NCBI GenBank assembly: GCA_002633005.1
Contig: NMRA01000015.1
Coordinates: 1,176,218-1,236,217 of the forward strand
From: Phoronis australis
Lineage: Eukaryota > Phoronida > Phoronidae
Length of the DNA stretch: 60,000 nucleotides
Direction of reading: 5' to 3'
Shown piece by piece: positions 31,723 through 46,700 of the stretch. Under the pieces are notes generated by a model. It was not told the origin of the DNA, made no database searches, and saw only the letters and a list, made by a program, of their open reading frames with translations. The translations under genes were made by a program, and so were the position numbers. Each line of letters starts with the position of its first letter. Position 1 is the stretch's first letter.

Positions 31723-34700
31723 GTGAGTGTTGATCTCTGTCACATTTTCCATTGAATAACTTAGGATAAGTTACAACAGTATGACAATTCAGGCCCCCAA
31801 TCCCACCACGTATTGCATTTTGGTCGTGATAGACCGACCCGAAAAACCTCGCCTCATTTTCACGTCGGTGGAAATTCCTGAGAAAAGCACAAACTTATGT
31901 TTGTCAGGTAACATGCGATTTCACGCCTATACATATTATCTGATGGCGTTTATTGAGCTCCAGATCTGCAGGCATATAATTACCCTGTTTATTGCCCCCA
32001 CAGCCCGAATTGGTAATCAGTAAACTAGTGAAATCACTGATAAAAGTGTCAAGTTTATAGTCCCTGTAACCCCTGAACATTTTGCATTATGTGATTTTGG
32101 GTCTGAATATCCCCTCTGAAACATACTATATCATACAAAATTCCCCTCAGGAGGCTCAGAAGTTCCCCACAAATGATTGAAAAATTCCCCTCAAGGTTTG
32201 AAGCATAGTGTTGCTGTGCGTGAACTTGGAATCCTGCTTAATCTCAAGATTACGTATGAGTGAAATTGGAATTGAACATATATTTGGGCAATCAGGTGAA
32301 ATTTTTTGTTCAATGTAAAGAATTTTTGTAATTATTGGCCTTATACTCATATCACTTTCTTCTTTACCGTAACTTGTGTCAAAGAATCGAAGGAATTTGT
32401 GATTGGTTAAAACAATTGTTTGGTGAATAAGATCGCCAACAGATTAGTTGAATGTTACATTATTTTAATAGCATGTAATGTGGTTTAGTGCAGTGCAAAT
32501 TTTTGTCCACGTGAACGTGATTATTTGAGTGCAGAACTTGTCAAGTTTGATCCTCATGTATTCCAAGTTCACACAACACTCACTTCCGCTTAATCTTGAG
32601 ATTAAGCAGGATTCCAAGTTCACGCACAGCATTGTAACTCACTTAGGTGACAATAAGAAATAACACAAAATGTTAGTTTTGGCTATTCTTGAGCTAGAGC
32701 CTATGAGAGCTTGCAACAGGGTGGGGGTGCTCACTGATGGTGATTGGCAAATTTGGCAGGTAGAATTTCCCCCTGACTCAAAAAAAATTTCCCTCTTAAA
32801 TGGCACAGGCACCTTTCCCCTAGAATGAATAAGGGCCCTGCAATTTCCAGGTTATATCATGATAGGGTTTGAGGAGGGGGATACAGGACAACTTTCAATT
32901 ACTCCTGCCAACACAAGCGAGCTGGTTATGATGCCAACAGTTAACAAGCACATTGTTTTATGAATTAATGAGATTCCTAAAGCCCTAAAGTATTTAGGTG
33001 ACCAAGCTAGCAAGCAGCCCAATCATTCAGAACTGAATTCAACAAGCTATTGTGTTTGCATGAGCAAACTCCATACCTTCAGATGATTATAACCCGATGA
33101 CGATCAATTTTTACCTGCATTAGGGTGTAAAGGTTCTGGGGCCCCACGGGACCTGATAAATTGAACAAAAACTTTTTGTTGAAAATCTTGCATGTGACAT
33201 CATTCATTTTATTTGCACCATTGTCAATAGACTTCCGGTTAGAGGCAGTGAAGTTCAGAGGGCTGTTTTCATTTTAGCTACACATCAGTCAGTTGATGGT
33301 TCTCTCACAAGTATCGAGATTGAATCAATCCTCAGAAGCATAATTAAAGAGAAATACTCCGCAATACAACAGGTAAGAAATAGGGCTTCTAGTAGTTTAC
33401 AGGAAGTCATGATTTACTCAAAATGTTATCTTGATTTTTGTTAAGAGAATTAATCTAAATTTCTACCCGGTTACTATTAACAGTTGCATAATTTTCCCGA
33501 ATATCATGACGTTAAGCGGTACCAAGACTCAACCTTTATGAAGTTGAACGTTGGAGCACTGATCAACATAGCCCAGTTTGTTAAAAATTTATATTTCATT
33601 GAAGAAGACCCTTGTTTGCCTCGTATATGTATTAAACTGTGACAGATAATGTGGCATTCGTGTTTGCATGAAAAGGTAATATCTGATGTTATATGCCATG
33701 TTTGCATGAGAAGGTATTATCTGATGTTATATACCATGTTTGCATGAAAAGGTAATATCTGATGTTATATGCCATGTTTGCATGAGAAGGTAATATCTGA
33801 TGTTATATTCCATGTTTGCATGAAAAGGTAATATCTGATGTTATATACCATGTTTGCATGAGAAGGTAATATCTGATGTTATATACCATGTTTGCATGAA
33901 AAGGTAATATCTGATGTTATATGCCATGTTTGCATGAGAAGGTAATATCTGATATTATATACCATGTTTGCATGAAAAGGTAATATCTGATGTTATATAC
34001 CATGTTTGCATGAGAAGGTATTATACGATGTTATATACCATGTTTGCATGAAAAGGTAATATCTGATGTTATATACCATGTTTGCATGAAAAGGTAATAT
34101 CTGATGTTATATACCATGTTTGCATGAGAAGGTAACATGTGACTTTACATACCATGTCCCACAGTCATGTACCGTACTTTACCTTTTCTGTGTCATTCCA
34201 GGCTTGCCTGAAGTATGATGTTGACAAGACTTCATGCATATCAAAGGGTGAATTCCGTCGTGTGCTTGAATTGTTTTGTCCTCTGACATCTGAACAATTC
34301 GAAGCTATAATACAAAAAGTAAGAGTTGATTTGTCACGTTCAAATTCAAGCTTGACTTCCACTTTGCACTTGATTGTCTTGATTTTGCTTTCCATGATGT
34401 TTTGCTAAAGAATTTTTTAATGAATGTTGAATGTCCATTCTGCACAAATTGCGGGTAAAACTCAGAGCAAGTATTCCTGCATTCACCTCTCTATTCATGA
34501 CTGGTTGCACATCTAGGACTCATTGTGGGTTTTAGTTTTCATTCACCAGGTATGGTTGCGATGTGATTTATCAAAAATAATTACTTTTCCATGTGTTATT
34601 TTGGCAACAATGTTTTTATTTTTTGACTCATAGTGTCAAGGTATGCAAAGAAACAGTTATGCAGTGGCCTTGATAACTCTTTCAAACCCTGTGCTTCAGT

Positions 34701-37700
34701 TTATAGTTTGTATCGGCGTTTTATCTTATCTTTATACATTAAATTAAATTCCTCTGGTTATTTTTAAAAATAGTGAATACAAACATATCTTAAATTAGTA
34801 ATGGACTGTTAATTATATGTATTGTATTGACAGGCACCAATGGCTAGAAATAATACAGTCAAGTACTGTGAGTTTCTGGATAAGTTTTTTGGTATGAACG
34901 CAACGTGGTCAAGCGCTACACACAAGTAAGTAAGAGTGAAATACCTGTGTGATAAATGTTTTGAAATATCAATATGTGAATCTCAGGCACACTCATGGTA
35001 AAATGATAACTTTTTTGAATGATTGTCCTTGTTATAGTGAGACCTGCTTGGGTGCGGGGTCTGATCTCTGTACTCAAAACTCGACTCAAAGATTGAGTAC
35101 TCTAATCATACAATCGCGTGATTGGTTAGTTTTGAGTCTGAGTCAAGCCTGTATTCGAAGTTGAGTTCCCTGATTCTGGGGATTTTTTAATGCACACTAA
35201 TTACCTTATTGTTTTTAGATATGCTCAAAACAATCAGCCACCCAAAGAAATGAACATTGACACGGTGGAGAAAATGCTGCGTGAAAAACTGACGAAGCAT
35301 CTGAAGGACGTGCTGCGATCACTGCATCTTTACGACTATAATAGGGACGGAAAGATTCAGCGGCATGACTTCCGCAAAGTGTTGGAAAACCATGCGTTCA
35401 AAATGAATGACTTTCAGTTTGACAGGTAAGACATTGTTCGTTTTAATTGATTGTCTTGTAGTCTTTAAACTCTGTCACAACTAGTGTTATTCGTCACATA
35501 ACACCAATCAATTGTTTTAAACAGGTGCAATTGACTTAAAAGTATGATACAGCGCTCTCTCACTATTACGTTTTTTGCATGATATCATCTTGATGTTATG
35601 TACAGTAAAATTTGACCAACGTCGAACAACAATAATTCCCATAATTAATCGTTTTTATTTTCTGTCAGTGACTTCTAGCGTTGTTGCGAGTCTGCACAAT
35701 TTTTAACAAAATATTACTTTGGTACTACTTATCATTTATGAACAAATGAGAAAATGCAATTTCACTTGTCTGCAGTATATTGTGTCCTCAAATAGCAAAT
35801 GAACTTTTCCTGAGTAACAGAAAATAATAATTATGTGCAAAGAAAAGTGGAGCTTGTAAATAATAAATTGATCTTTTCTGAAAATCACAGAGCCCGATTT
35901 TCCTTTTTTTAAGGTAACATAATTAATGATAACCCTTATTAAACCATTCATAAACTCAGTCCATCTTCACCTGTAATTTGTGATATATATATCATGTTGA
36001 GTATCAAACTGAGGGCTGTTTTGAACCTGGCTTACACGCAGAAAATGCTTCAAATCATATCCCAGTGATGATTCATTCATTTAATGTCAGTGATACATTG
36101 ACCCTTTCACCTGTTGATTATGCTGCAGCTAATTATAATTTATGCTTTCCCGTGTTTCAGAATCTGGCAGAGATTCGACTACCATCATGCCGGTGTATTA
36201 GACTACAAAGACTTTCTCTATAAAATTGGAGTGAGCACATTAAAAAATCCACCGCCAAACAATCACCGTAAGCTTCATTAATACTTCATTTATTTCAATT
36301 CAATAAACACATATAAGATGTCACTTGTCAGTCGTGCTACTTAGTTGAAGAATTATAAGAATGTTTTTGATCATTTTCCTTTAAAAATTTTAGGACAGAT
36401 ATTAAAATTTTAGGACTGGATAACAAAATTCTGGGACTGGATAACAAAATTCTAGGACTGTATATTGAAATGTGTTTTTAATTTCCAGTTGTTCTTCATT
36501 ACAGGCGTTCCATGGAGTGCTCAAGCAACACCTCATCCAAATGTTGTGAAACACATGCCAAAGTCTGACATTGATCTCTCCAAAATGACCTTCTTGCAAA
36601 TTGAATTAGAATTTCGTAAGAGGGTAAGTAGGTGATTTTTGTTTTTGCCTGGCAGTCAATGTTATAGAAAGCATCGTTACAATGCAAATAGGACCATTAC
36701 TTCGATACGTGCTTAATCTGTATTATGGACATAAATGTACCAATTGTGCCTTATTCTGGATATAAACTCAGGTACTTAGTTGGTCCATGCATGCGGCCAT
36801 GTAGCCTGGTAAGTGATGATGCATGTGAGATCTGTTCTGATCAGAGCTGCATGCACAGTAGACGTTACATGAAGTCTCAGCTGTTATGCTTTACTAAGAA
36901 TATAATTTTATGGTATCTGCCTTGGCCACAACTGGGAATATTTCTGGTAAACACAATACTGACCTTCTGTCGTGATGCAGTTTTAATAGTGTGTTTGTAA
37001 TTTTCAGATGAGACAGCACTACGCAAGTCTGAAGCGAGGCTTCTTGGCTTTTGACAAGTGCAATGATGGCTTTGTACAACTGGATGACCTGAGGTCTTTG
37101 CTCAATCACTTTATCTTCCCCATGTCTGACCAGTTGTTTGATCAACTCATGGTCAAGTAAGTGGTTTATTAGGCACTGTAAAGTATTTTTTGACAGATAA
37201 CTGCTTGTAATTGTTACATAATTTTGTATTTACATAATTTTCTATTTGCCTAGAAATGCTTGTCTATGATAAATGATGTAAAACAGTATTTTGTCAAGTT
37301 AAATTATAGATATTATAATATCCAAATACACTATATAATTTTACTATGCACTATATATACTGTGTTACATTATTGTGCTATTTACAATACACTATATATA
37401 GTGTGTTACATAATACCCTAATTATACTACACTGTAATTTTACTATAGGCTATATATAGCGTATTACTTTATACCCTAATTATACTATACTGTAATTTTA
37501 CTATACACTATACATACTGTATTACATCATACCCAATTATATTATATTATATTATGATTTTACTATACACTATATTTACTGTATTACATTATACCATACG
37601 TATATTGTAATTTTATTATGCACTATATATACTATATTACATGATTATACCCAATTACACAATGTCCACAACAGATTGTGTTAACACTAGATTAAGATGG

Positions 37701-40700
37701 TCTAGCTTTTTTAATTACAAACAAGCAATATGTTTTATGGGAAGTTTAGGTGCAAGCTGCAAACTGTTCTTTTGAATCTGTGCTTTCGAAATGATATTAT
37801 TTTCTGAGAGTACATTGCAATGTTTGTGCCAAAAGTTTTGTCTGAACATGCATACTGTCTACCTTTACAGGTGTGAAATCAAAGCTACTAAGAAGATCTC
37901 TTGGGAATATTTTCTGGAAAAGTTTCAGGATCCTCTTGGCTCTGGAAATGGCCAGACGATCACCATCAAGCCAGCTCACAAGTGAGTAAACCTAACAGAT
38001 AATTACGTGCAACCCAATGTAGCACTTTGTCAGTTTTCTACACTTGTGAACTTTTGCTTTGAATCTCAGGTGTAGAGTTGTTTTCAGAAGGAAATGTTAG
38101 AATCTTTTCTTGTCAAATGTAGATCAGTCTTGAAAACAAAACATTTCGGACAGCTAATTTTCCAGTGTTTTGTATTATTTTTCCTGATATTTTGACAAAA
38201 CTTGCCTTATTTCGATCAAATTTGATAATTTCAAAAAAATCAATGACTACTACATTCTAACACTTATACAGCCACTTTAATTTCAAACAGAAAAAAATGA
38301 TTTATTTGAAATATTTGTAGTTTTGTTTATGTGCAAGAGAAGCAGATTGTTTTGTACTATTACGTCATAATTATTCATTCAGGATCTTAATGAATATGTT
38401 AATCTATATGTGCGCATGCTCATGTCTGCCTTAATGTTTTAAATATAGATTACCTAGTGAGTTTAAATAATTCATGAACCTAAAATTTCTTGCAGATTTT
38501 TCCCAATTCGTGAAAGCGAAATTTCCCCAGATGCTGAGACTCTGTTGAGTATGCTTGATCGACATATTAAATGTGCCCATGGTTCATTCAAGAACACATT
38601 CTTGCAGTATGACCAGGTTAGTACAACATGTTATTTACAAAATAAATCCAACAATTTGTAATTAACCAAAATTATTTTAGTTGGATTTAATTACCCATGA
38701 ATGACCGCTAAACTCTGTCGGAGTATGAACACAGTAAAGTAACAGCTAAATGATAAAAACACCTAACATACCATGACACAAATGTATGCAAAATTTATAA
38801 AATACACTAAAATGCTTGACATCATATCTGATACTCAGTTTTGTGTTTCACTTTTCAGGCTAGAAAAGGAAAGATTACGAAAAAGGACTTCCGGCGAGTC
38901 ATCGAGCAGTTCAAAATCAAAATCTCCGATGACGAGTTCAATACCCTTATGGCTTATTTAGATCCTTTTGGTACCAACAGTGTGTCTTATCTCAAGTTCC
39001 TGACTTTGTTTGAGCCAAGAGAGACAGAAGAGGGACACAAATGGCTGGACTCCGATCATCGGTTTAACAGTCAGCCCAGACCTGCTGTGTTGGCCTGGGA
39101 AACTGTGAGTTTACATTTATTTATTATAAGTGCATTTTGATTAATTTATTGTTCGTTTCACCAGAAACATACTAGGTGCTCAATATGGAAATCAAGCAAC
39201 ACATTTTGAATGTTAAAGAAAATGTCATTTTATGTGACTGTATAAATGTTTTATCTGTAAGTTAACAAAATCTAAATCATGAACATCTCATTTTATGTTT
39301 AAATTGTGTCTTGCTCAGTCACATTTGCAAGTGATACTCAAAAAGATAGACAAAATGGAAGTTGGAGTAGGCATTAATACATAAATCCAACTTACATCTT
39401 GTTTCAAATAGAAATCCATCTCGTGCAAAACCCATAAGTGCAGTAAAATAAGGGACATAACTCTACTAACTCAACATCTCAAAATAGTTTCAGGAAGAAA
39501 CGTTCACATACATGTAGACTTACAATGCGCAGTTAAAAATAGACTATTCAAGGCATATGCATGACCACTTCCTGGAACATATAGTAATGCCTTCTATGAT
39601 TTTGTAGTATTTACCCACAATTGTTCTTCATTGATGCAACTCCTGTCAGAAGTGTATTATTGGCATTACCTTTAGAAAATTAGATCACTGCGTGCATTCG
39701 TTTTTCTACCTCCGCAGGAGAGCAGAGCTGAATCCGAGATGTTGAGTTATTTCTTTCTCTTTTTGCCAGGTCGAGGACATTTTGCGCGAGAAGATCACTC
39801 TCTACTGGAAACCGTTTAGTGACATGTTAGTCCAGGCGGACCCGGAGAAGACATACATATGTAAACCTAACCAGTTGAGGCGAGCTATTGAGGTGCATTG
39901 TCTCCCCTTGTCTACAGCACACTTTGAACAGTAAGTCATGATGGAATGCTTCTCATGGGGCCGCTTTAGAGTGAAATTGAAAGAACCAAGGTGTATGTGG
40001 TACCATTTTTCTAATTAAGTGTTTACATTAAATGGGGTAGCTGAAATCAACAGATCAGCCATTGTGGTTACTTTAATCTTGCGCACATCTCAACTCCATC
40101 AAGTTTTCTGAGTTATGAAGTTGGGAAAGCATCACACTGAGTGTGGAGTTCCTCTCTAGGTTTGGCTAGTTCATGTTACAAACTAACCTTGCCTGACTTG
40201 TGTTACCGTTGGATGAATTGTATTTTTATTGTAAGTAAACATTCACAGTTCATTTTCAAAACATAAAAATTGGCCCATGAAAGTTTCAACTTGTGCTTAG
40301 TTTTAATCCAGTTAATTAAGTCTTCCAGCGTACTGTCCAAAAACTCCTGGCTCACAAATAAAATATGAATCTGCTGCCAGCCTAATCATATGGAGGAGAA
40401 TAAATATAGGACAACCTTAAGTAACCTATCTGCTGATGACTCACGTTTCACACACATTTTGAGTTTCAATGTTTTCACCTAATATGCTCAGTAATTAAGA
40501 AACTAGGTAGTGACATAATGACACTGATTAAGATCTGACATTTATTATTTTCAGAATGGTATCCCGTTGTGAGAAGCACGCTGATGGGAATGTTAACTAT
40601 GTTGAGTTCTTGGAGAAACTTGGTATTGACGTCAAACCAGGCGACGTGATTGGTTTAAGCACACAGATCCATGCCTTGAGCGAAGCCATGGAGAATGAAC

Positions 40701-43700
40701 GCTCAGCAGATCTGGCTATAAGGTAACTTTCATGCAAACTATCAACATTAATCCTGAACTTCATACTTATGATAGGAGCTGTTCTCGTATTATTTTCTAT
40801 ATGTCAGACAGAAACTCTTGGTGTAAACACAGCTTTTTTCTAACATGTTTTAAGATAGATATTACAAGAACTTCCAGTTTCCTTCTTGACTGTAGTGATA
40901 AACAGGTCAGAATTACAATTTAAAATAAAGCGAAGAGTGCACAAAATACAGTTCAATGTCTTTGTTAAAGTTGAATCTCGTTTTTATCTTCTTCTAGTGT
41001 CTTCTAATGCATCATTCTGTTTGAGTATTTAATTGTAGTAAAATAATTGGATAGCAAAATGGAGGTTGGGTGACATTTTCATCATTATGGCTGTACAAAC
41101 ATCCCTTTCATATGGAAAATTTGTTTAATTTGTTTTTCAGGCAGCACAGAAATAAAGAGCTGATATTAAATCGCACTGACACAATGAGTCCAGATGAAGT
41201 GATAGTGAGGCTGCGGGACAGGATGTCCCAGCATTCAATGGGAATTAGAAAGGCGTTCCTGTTTTATGCGCGTAACAAGAATGGGAAATTGTACAAGAAG
41301 CCCTTTAGACAGGTAGGATGTGTGCTGAATGTAATCATATTTTTATTTTTGTTGACATTTTTGTCTGGACTTGGGGGTTTTGATGATAGTAGTGACGTGC
41401 TATGCAGCCATGGTGTGAGCTTTGTTGCACCTTCAAAGTGGTTGTACTTTAGTTGAGTTGAAATAAATGGTGCTCTGGATTCTCTTGAACAAACTTTTAC
41501 AGACCACAAGAAACTTTCTGACAAAATGGAGTTTCAGGTGTCAGCTGCAAAATTATGATCAACTTAGTCTGAAGTAGTTCAGGGTGTTGAAATTAAAAGA
41601 GATATAGATATTGAAAAGCGTAACCAATAGATTTTGTCTGGTGAAGAAAGAGGGTATGCCTTCATATTGTTGGTCATCTACTTGTTGTCTCTTGATGTTT
41701 ATTTTCTTAATATTAAACTGCAAATTCAATGTTTCAGATTATGGCAGACCATGGAATACATCTGTCAGATGATAAATTTGACGAACTCTGCACCACACTT
41801 GGATTTGTAAATGGCTCTATGACCTATACTGATTTTGTGGCCCACTTTGATAATCCTCGTAGGGAAGATAGAGCAGAAGAGACCGTCCGCACTTGCAACC
41901 ATCGTGTCAATCCAATACGTGGGGATGAAGTGGGTATGACTGCTGAACAAGTGGCCAGTAAACTACAGAGCAAGCTAAGAGAAGGATTTGAGGTGTGTTG
42001 ATTCAGGTTGATCTCTTTGTATCATGACAGGTGTCTTCTAATGAAGCGTCCATACTTGTCCCAGTGTTTGTCGCTTATAATCATATGCGCATATATTAAA
42101 CAGATGGTCTTTTTAATTACTTGTGGTAAAGTTCATTTAAATTCAAACACGTACTTATCTGATAATTCCGATATATCAGGTTCGATACAACTTATGATAT
42201 TGGTAGTTATATTTTGTTGTAAAAATTGTCATCTAGACAAGTGGTGTGAGATACAAAAAGCAACTAGTGACTCAAATTGAGAAAGTTACCATCTGGCAGA
42301 GTTGTATTGAGGTCTGACATATTGGCAAAAATCTAGCATTTTAATGTATTGGTGCTGAGATGTTTACGGGATTTAATAACAATATATGTTCCACTCTGAT
42401 TGACTTAATAAAAATATCATTTGTCAATTCCCTGAGTAGTTGTGAACTTAGGACTTGAATTGTGGTTTTTATACATCCAAGAACTGACAATTAAGATATT
42501 CAAACAGTCAACTGATTTCACTAAATAAATACTGACCGTGTTGCTTTTTGTCTGTTCAGAACCTGCGTGGTGCCTTCTACAAGTTCGACGACAATCACAA
42601 AGGCATTCTGACCAAGTCTAAGTTCCGTCGGCTCTTGGATGCATTCATGTTCATCATGTCCAATCAGGAGTTTGAGCGGCTTTGTAAGATGATGGGCATC
42701 GACAAATCAACGCGTATCAGCTACCTGGACTTTATCAATGCCTTTGAAATGCGAGACTCTGCAGAAGGTTTTAAGTGGATATCAGATCACAAGTAAGTTT
42801 TCATTTTTTGTCATAATTTGTCTGTTTTTTTGAAATACGTTGTGTCGTGCCATGCGTGTGAACATGGATGGAGTTCTTGAAAAGGTGCTGTTTTTCAGTT
42901 GTTTATTTATTTTTCACATAGTATAGCTTTAAGGAATACGATGCCTGCTGTAAAATATCATATAAGATTGAAGTGGGTAACTGTTATCTTTAAGCCATGT
43001 AGCTTATAAGAAAATCGTTAAGGAATTTAGTATTATTAAATGTTTTATCTATTGTCAAAGTGATACAGGGTTTTTTCTTCTCTTACCACTAATTCTATAT
43101 TATCATTCCCTATCTCTTCTAGGTACAATGAGGTGAAGCCAGTGCCCCCTATGAGCGCTGAGCATGTGCACAAGGTACTGTGCGAGAAGACCCACCGCCA
43201 GTGGAAGGACCTGTCTACAGCCTTCATCACTATGGATGGCAACCAACGAGGAAAAATTACCAAGAGGAACCTCCGTGAGGTTCTCAATAAGTTCCTCATT
43301 CCTGTCACGAAGGAAGAATTTGCTAAACTATGGGCCTTGTGAGTACTCAAGTTATTTTTAACTTAAAAGTCATATTTCTAGTGCGATACCGAATTGCTCA
43401 TGGTTACTGCACCAATACTGTAGCTTTCTGCTTTTTCTCATTGATAACGGCCATGGCTAATTTTGCAAACTTCATTCTTGTGGTGTTGGTTTGTGATCCA
43501 GATGTCGTGTTTTATAAAAATTTGCTGGCTATATAGGTGATTATGTGTGCCTGTAAGTACAAGCTAAGACAATGTATTTAAAATGGTTTAACATGGGCCA
43601 ATTACCAAACCACCTGGCAGCAGTTGGATTTCAATGGATTTCAAGGCAAAAAGTGTCATTGTACTATTCTTGGTATGGAATAGTCACATCACTGTATTTT

Positions 43701-46700
43701 GAACAGATGTTAGTAAAATTGTCTCTCATTTCAGCTATGATGAAGGTCAGAAAGGATTCATCAGCCATGCAGATTTCTTAGAAAAGTTGAGTGCTGAATT
43801 TTTCACACCTGGTGATCAAACTGGTGTCTCGCGAAAGTTGATTGACCAGAGTTATCTCACCCTGGAAGACCACCACAGAGAGCAGCAGGAAAGACAGGAG
43901 CGGATAACTCTCAACCAGGCATACAAGACCAACCATTTGTCTGTGGCTGAAGTGGAACAAGATTTGAAGTAAGTACTTGTTTGTGTTGATCTGTGTTATG
44001 TTTAAACACTTAAATGGAATCTGAAATGGGATCACCATGAGACATTCAATCTACTTTCTGAAAGTCAGTGTTTACAAAAGATGACAAACTATTTTATTAA
44101 TTTTGTTCCCAATTAGTCACATGTTTCTAATTTACTGCCATATAATGAGAGTATAATTTCTGAAACATTGAGAGTAATGTTGTACTTTACTTATTTTAGC
44201 AACGGATTTACTGTACAGCTGTTGAATTCAATATTACAGGGATTCACTGTACAGCTATTGAAGTCAATATTACAGAGATTCACTGTACAATTATTGAAGT
44301 CAATATTACAGGGATTCACTGTACAACTATTGAAGTCAATATTACAGGAATTCACTGTACAGCTATAATTGAAGTCATTATTACAGAGATTCACTGTACA
44401 GTTATTGAAGTCAATATTACAGGGATTCACTGTACAGCTATTGAAGTCAATATTACAGGGATTCACTGTACAGATATAATTGAAGTCATTATTACAGGGA
44501 TTCACTATACAGTTATTGAAGTCAATATTACAGGGATTCATTGTACAGCTATTGAAGTCAATATTACAGGGATTTACAGTCTATATCATAACATTACAAT
44601 ATTACAAAAACTTAAAAAAACTTTTTTTGATACTAGGTCATCCTTTGTAAATGATAGGGAATGATAATCTTCATTTCATTTTTGTGAATATTAGTTTTGT
44701 TAATAGTTTGATTATCAATTACTATTGCCATCCTTGTATTTTTAGAGACAAAATTCGTGAAAACTACGACCACTTCTACACAGCATTCAGGAAGTACGAC
44801 ACCAACAAAGATGGCTACATTTCTGTCGCTGAATTCCAAAAAGTTCTTGTGGATCTCAACTATTTCTTAGATGATGATCAGTATTTCACACTTATGGACA
44901 GGTAAACAGAACGGAGTGCTTGAGTCTGCAGATTTGTGGATAATAGTCATCTACAGGGACACCGGATTTTGAGAACCAGTTTGATACCTGTTATTCAGTG
45001 GAGTAAACTGGTTCTCAAAATGTGAGATACCAGTAAGTGACTATTATGACTTGTATACTAATTTGAAGAGGGGCTAAGGATGGTATATTGAGATAGTCAC
45101 TCTTCTGACACAACTTTTAACAAGTGCATAACAAACATTTTTACTGATTACCATGAGTGACAATTTTCTGTTGTTGGTATATCTACCCATGAAAGAGTTG
45201 TCATGCATTCTGTTGGCATCACATCCATGGCTTTGCTATGCTGTCACTTCTGTTGAACATAAATTTGGTTGGACTCAGCAGAGATGTTATCCAGTAAAAT
45301 CTCATTAATATTGGATAAAAATAATTTCTGTAAATGATCGTTTTTTGTTCTTCAAAGACATCTAGCATTGTTGAGAGTGCTTGTTGAGAATGCTTGTTGA
45401 GAATGCTTGTTGAGAATGCTTGTTGAGAATATGCTTGTTGAGAATATGCTTGTTGAGAATGCTCACAATTTCTTAGAACTCTATTGGTATCTATGATTAT
45501 ACAACCGAAGATTGTCGAAGATTTCTGAAAATTTTTGAAAAATAAAATTTCACTTGTCTGCCATGCTGCATCCTATATTGGTGAGATTTTTCAAAAATGA
45601 AGTTTACGTGCATTGGTACCTCTCTTTGGTTTTCTAAAATTTCACTTTTTAAAAGTACGTTAAAAATTCCACGGATCAATACCACATCCTTAATTCAATT
45701 CTTCTGTGTTGCGGAAGTAGGAAAATACATTGTGTGATTGACCCATAGGTAGAGCCACCAACACACCTCTGACATATGAGTCATGTGAATAACTATCAAT
45801 ATATCTCCATTCAGCTTTTCTGGTTATTTTTGTCAGCACTGCAGCTCATTATGAAACATTGGAACTTTAGAATGAAGAATGTTGAACCAATTTTAATGTA
45901 AAATAGTGATTATCATGGCAGTAGTGCATGTAATCTACTGACGCATTGTGGGTAAATACCACCGTCATAGAGGGCGCTGTGCTCCTTCTTGGTGTTTTAT
46001 ATTGATTTGTTTGCAAGATGATCAAAGAAAACAATTAATCAAAAATGTTAGATGAATTAAGAGTCCATTAAAAGTTGTGATCTGCTATGCTTTACATAGC
46101 AATTGCTTGCCTCTGAATATTGGATCTTATCTTAAGTTGAATATGTCTAGTGGATGAATTTATTTTATGACTGTCATTTAATGTGTGCCGTGAAATATTT
46201 TTGATGCTGTTTTTGAAAGAACTAAAGTTATGCATTGAAAACATGTTGAGTGGTATTTGAGGAATTCTAACACTGTCTCTGATCTACTTTTGTTGTCAGC
46301 TTTGTCCTGGAATTAGTAAGATTTTATTTATTTGCACATGTGCTGAGAGTTTTATGATGTAATGTATGACTGCCAATTCCCTTTTTATGGCCTCAACTTA
46401 TAATCCCATATCATACAGGAGATACTTACACCATTAAGTATATTTAACACACGTCATTTCCATGCCTGTCTACCTTAATTGCGCTGACTTAATCCTGTAT
46501 AGTGATTCCATGTTGGGAACCAGTAAACACTTTATTTGCTCCTTTTTATTCCTTTTTTGCCTCACAGTTTAGAACATCTCAGTTTGGGTTGTTTATTGTG
46601 CAGTGGAACTTGGCTTAAATATACTGTTGACCTTGACCCAGGTGCCTGACACGGCAGTAATGAGCACATTGCTAAACCTCTTATCACACTATTGCTCTAC

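Noticed and set aside
33655-34135. CRISPR-like regular array
   Set aside because: There are no unique spacers; the unit is a contiguous 38-bp minisatellite in a eukaryotic intron.
44191-44541. 116-codon minus-strand Asn/Cys-rich frame
   Set aside because: Product of the 36/39-bp minisatellite, whose unit lengths keep any frame open; no start context or homology.
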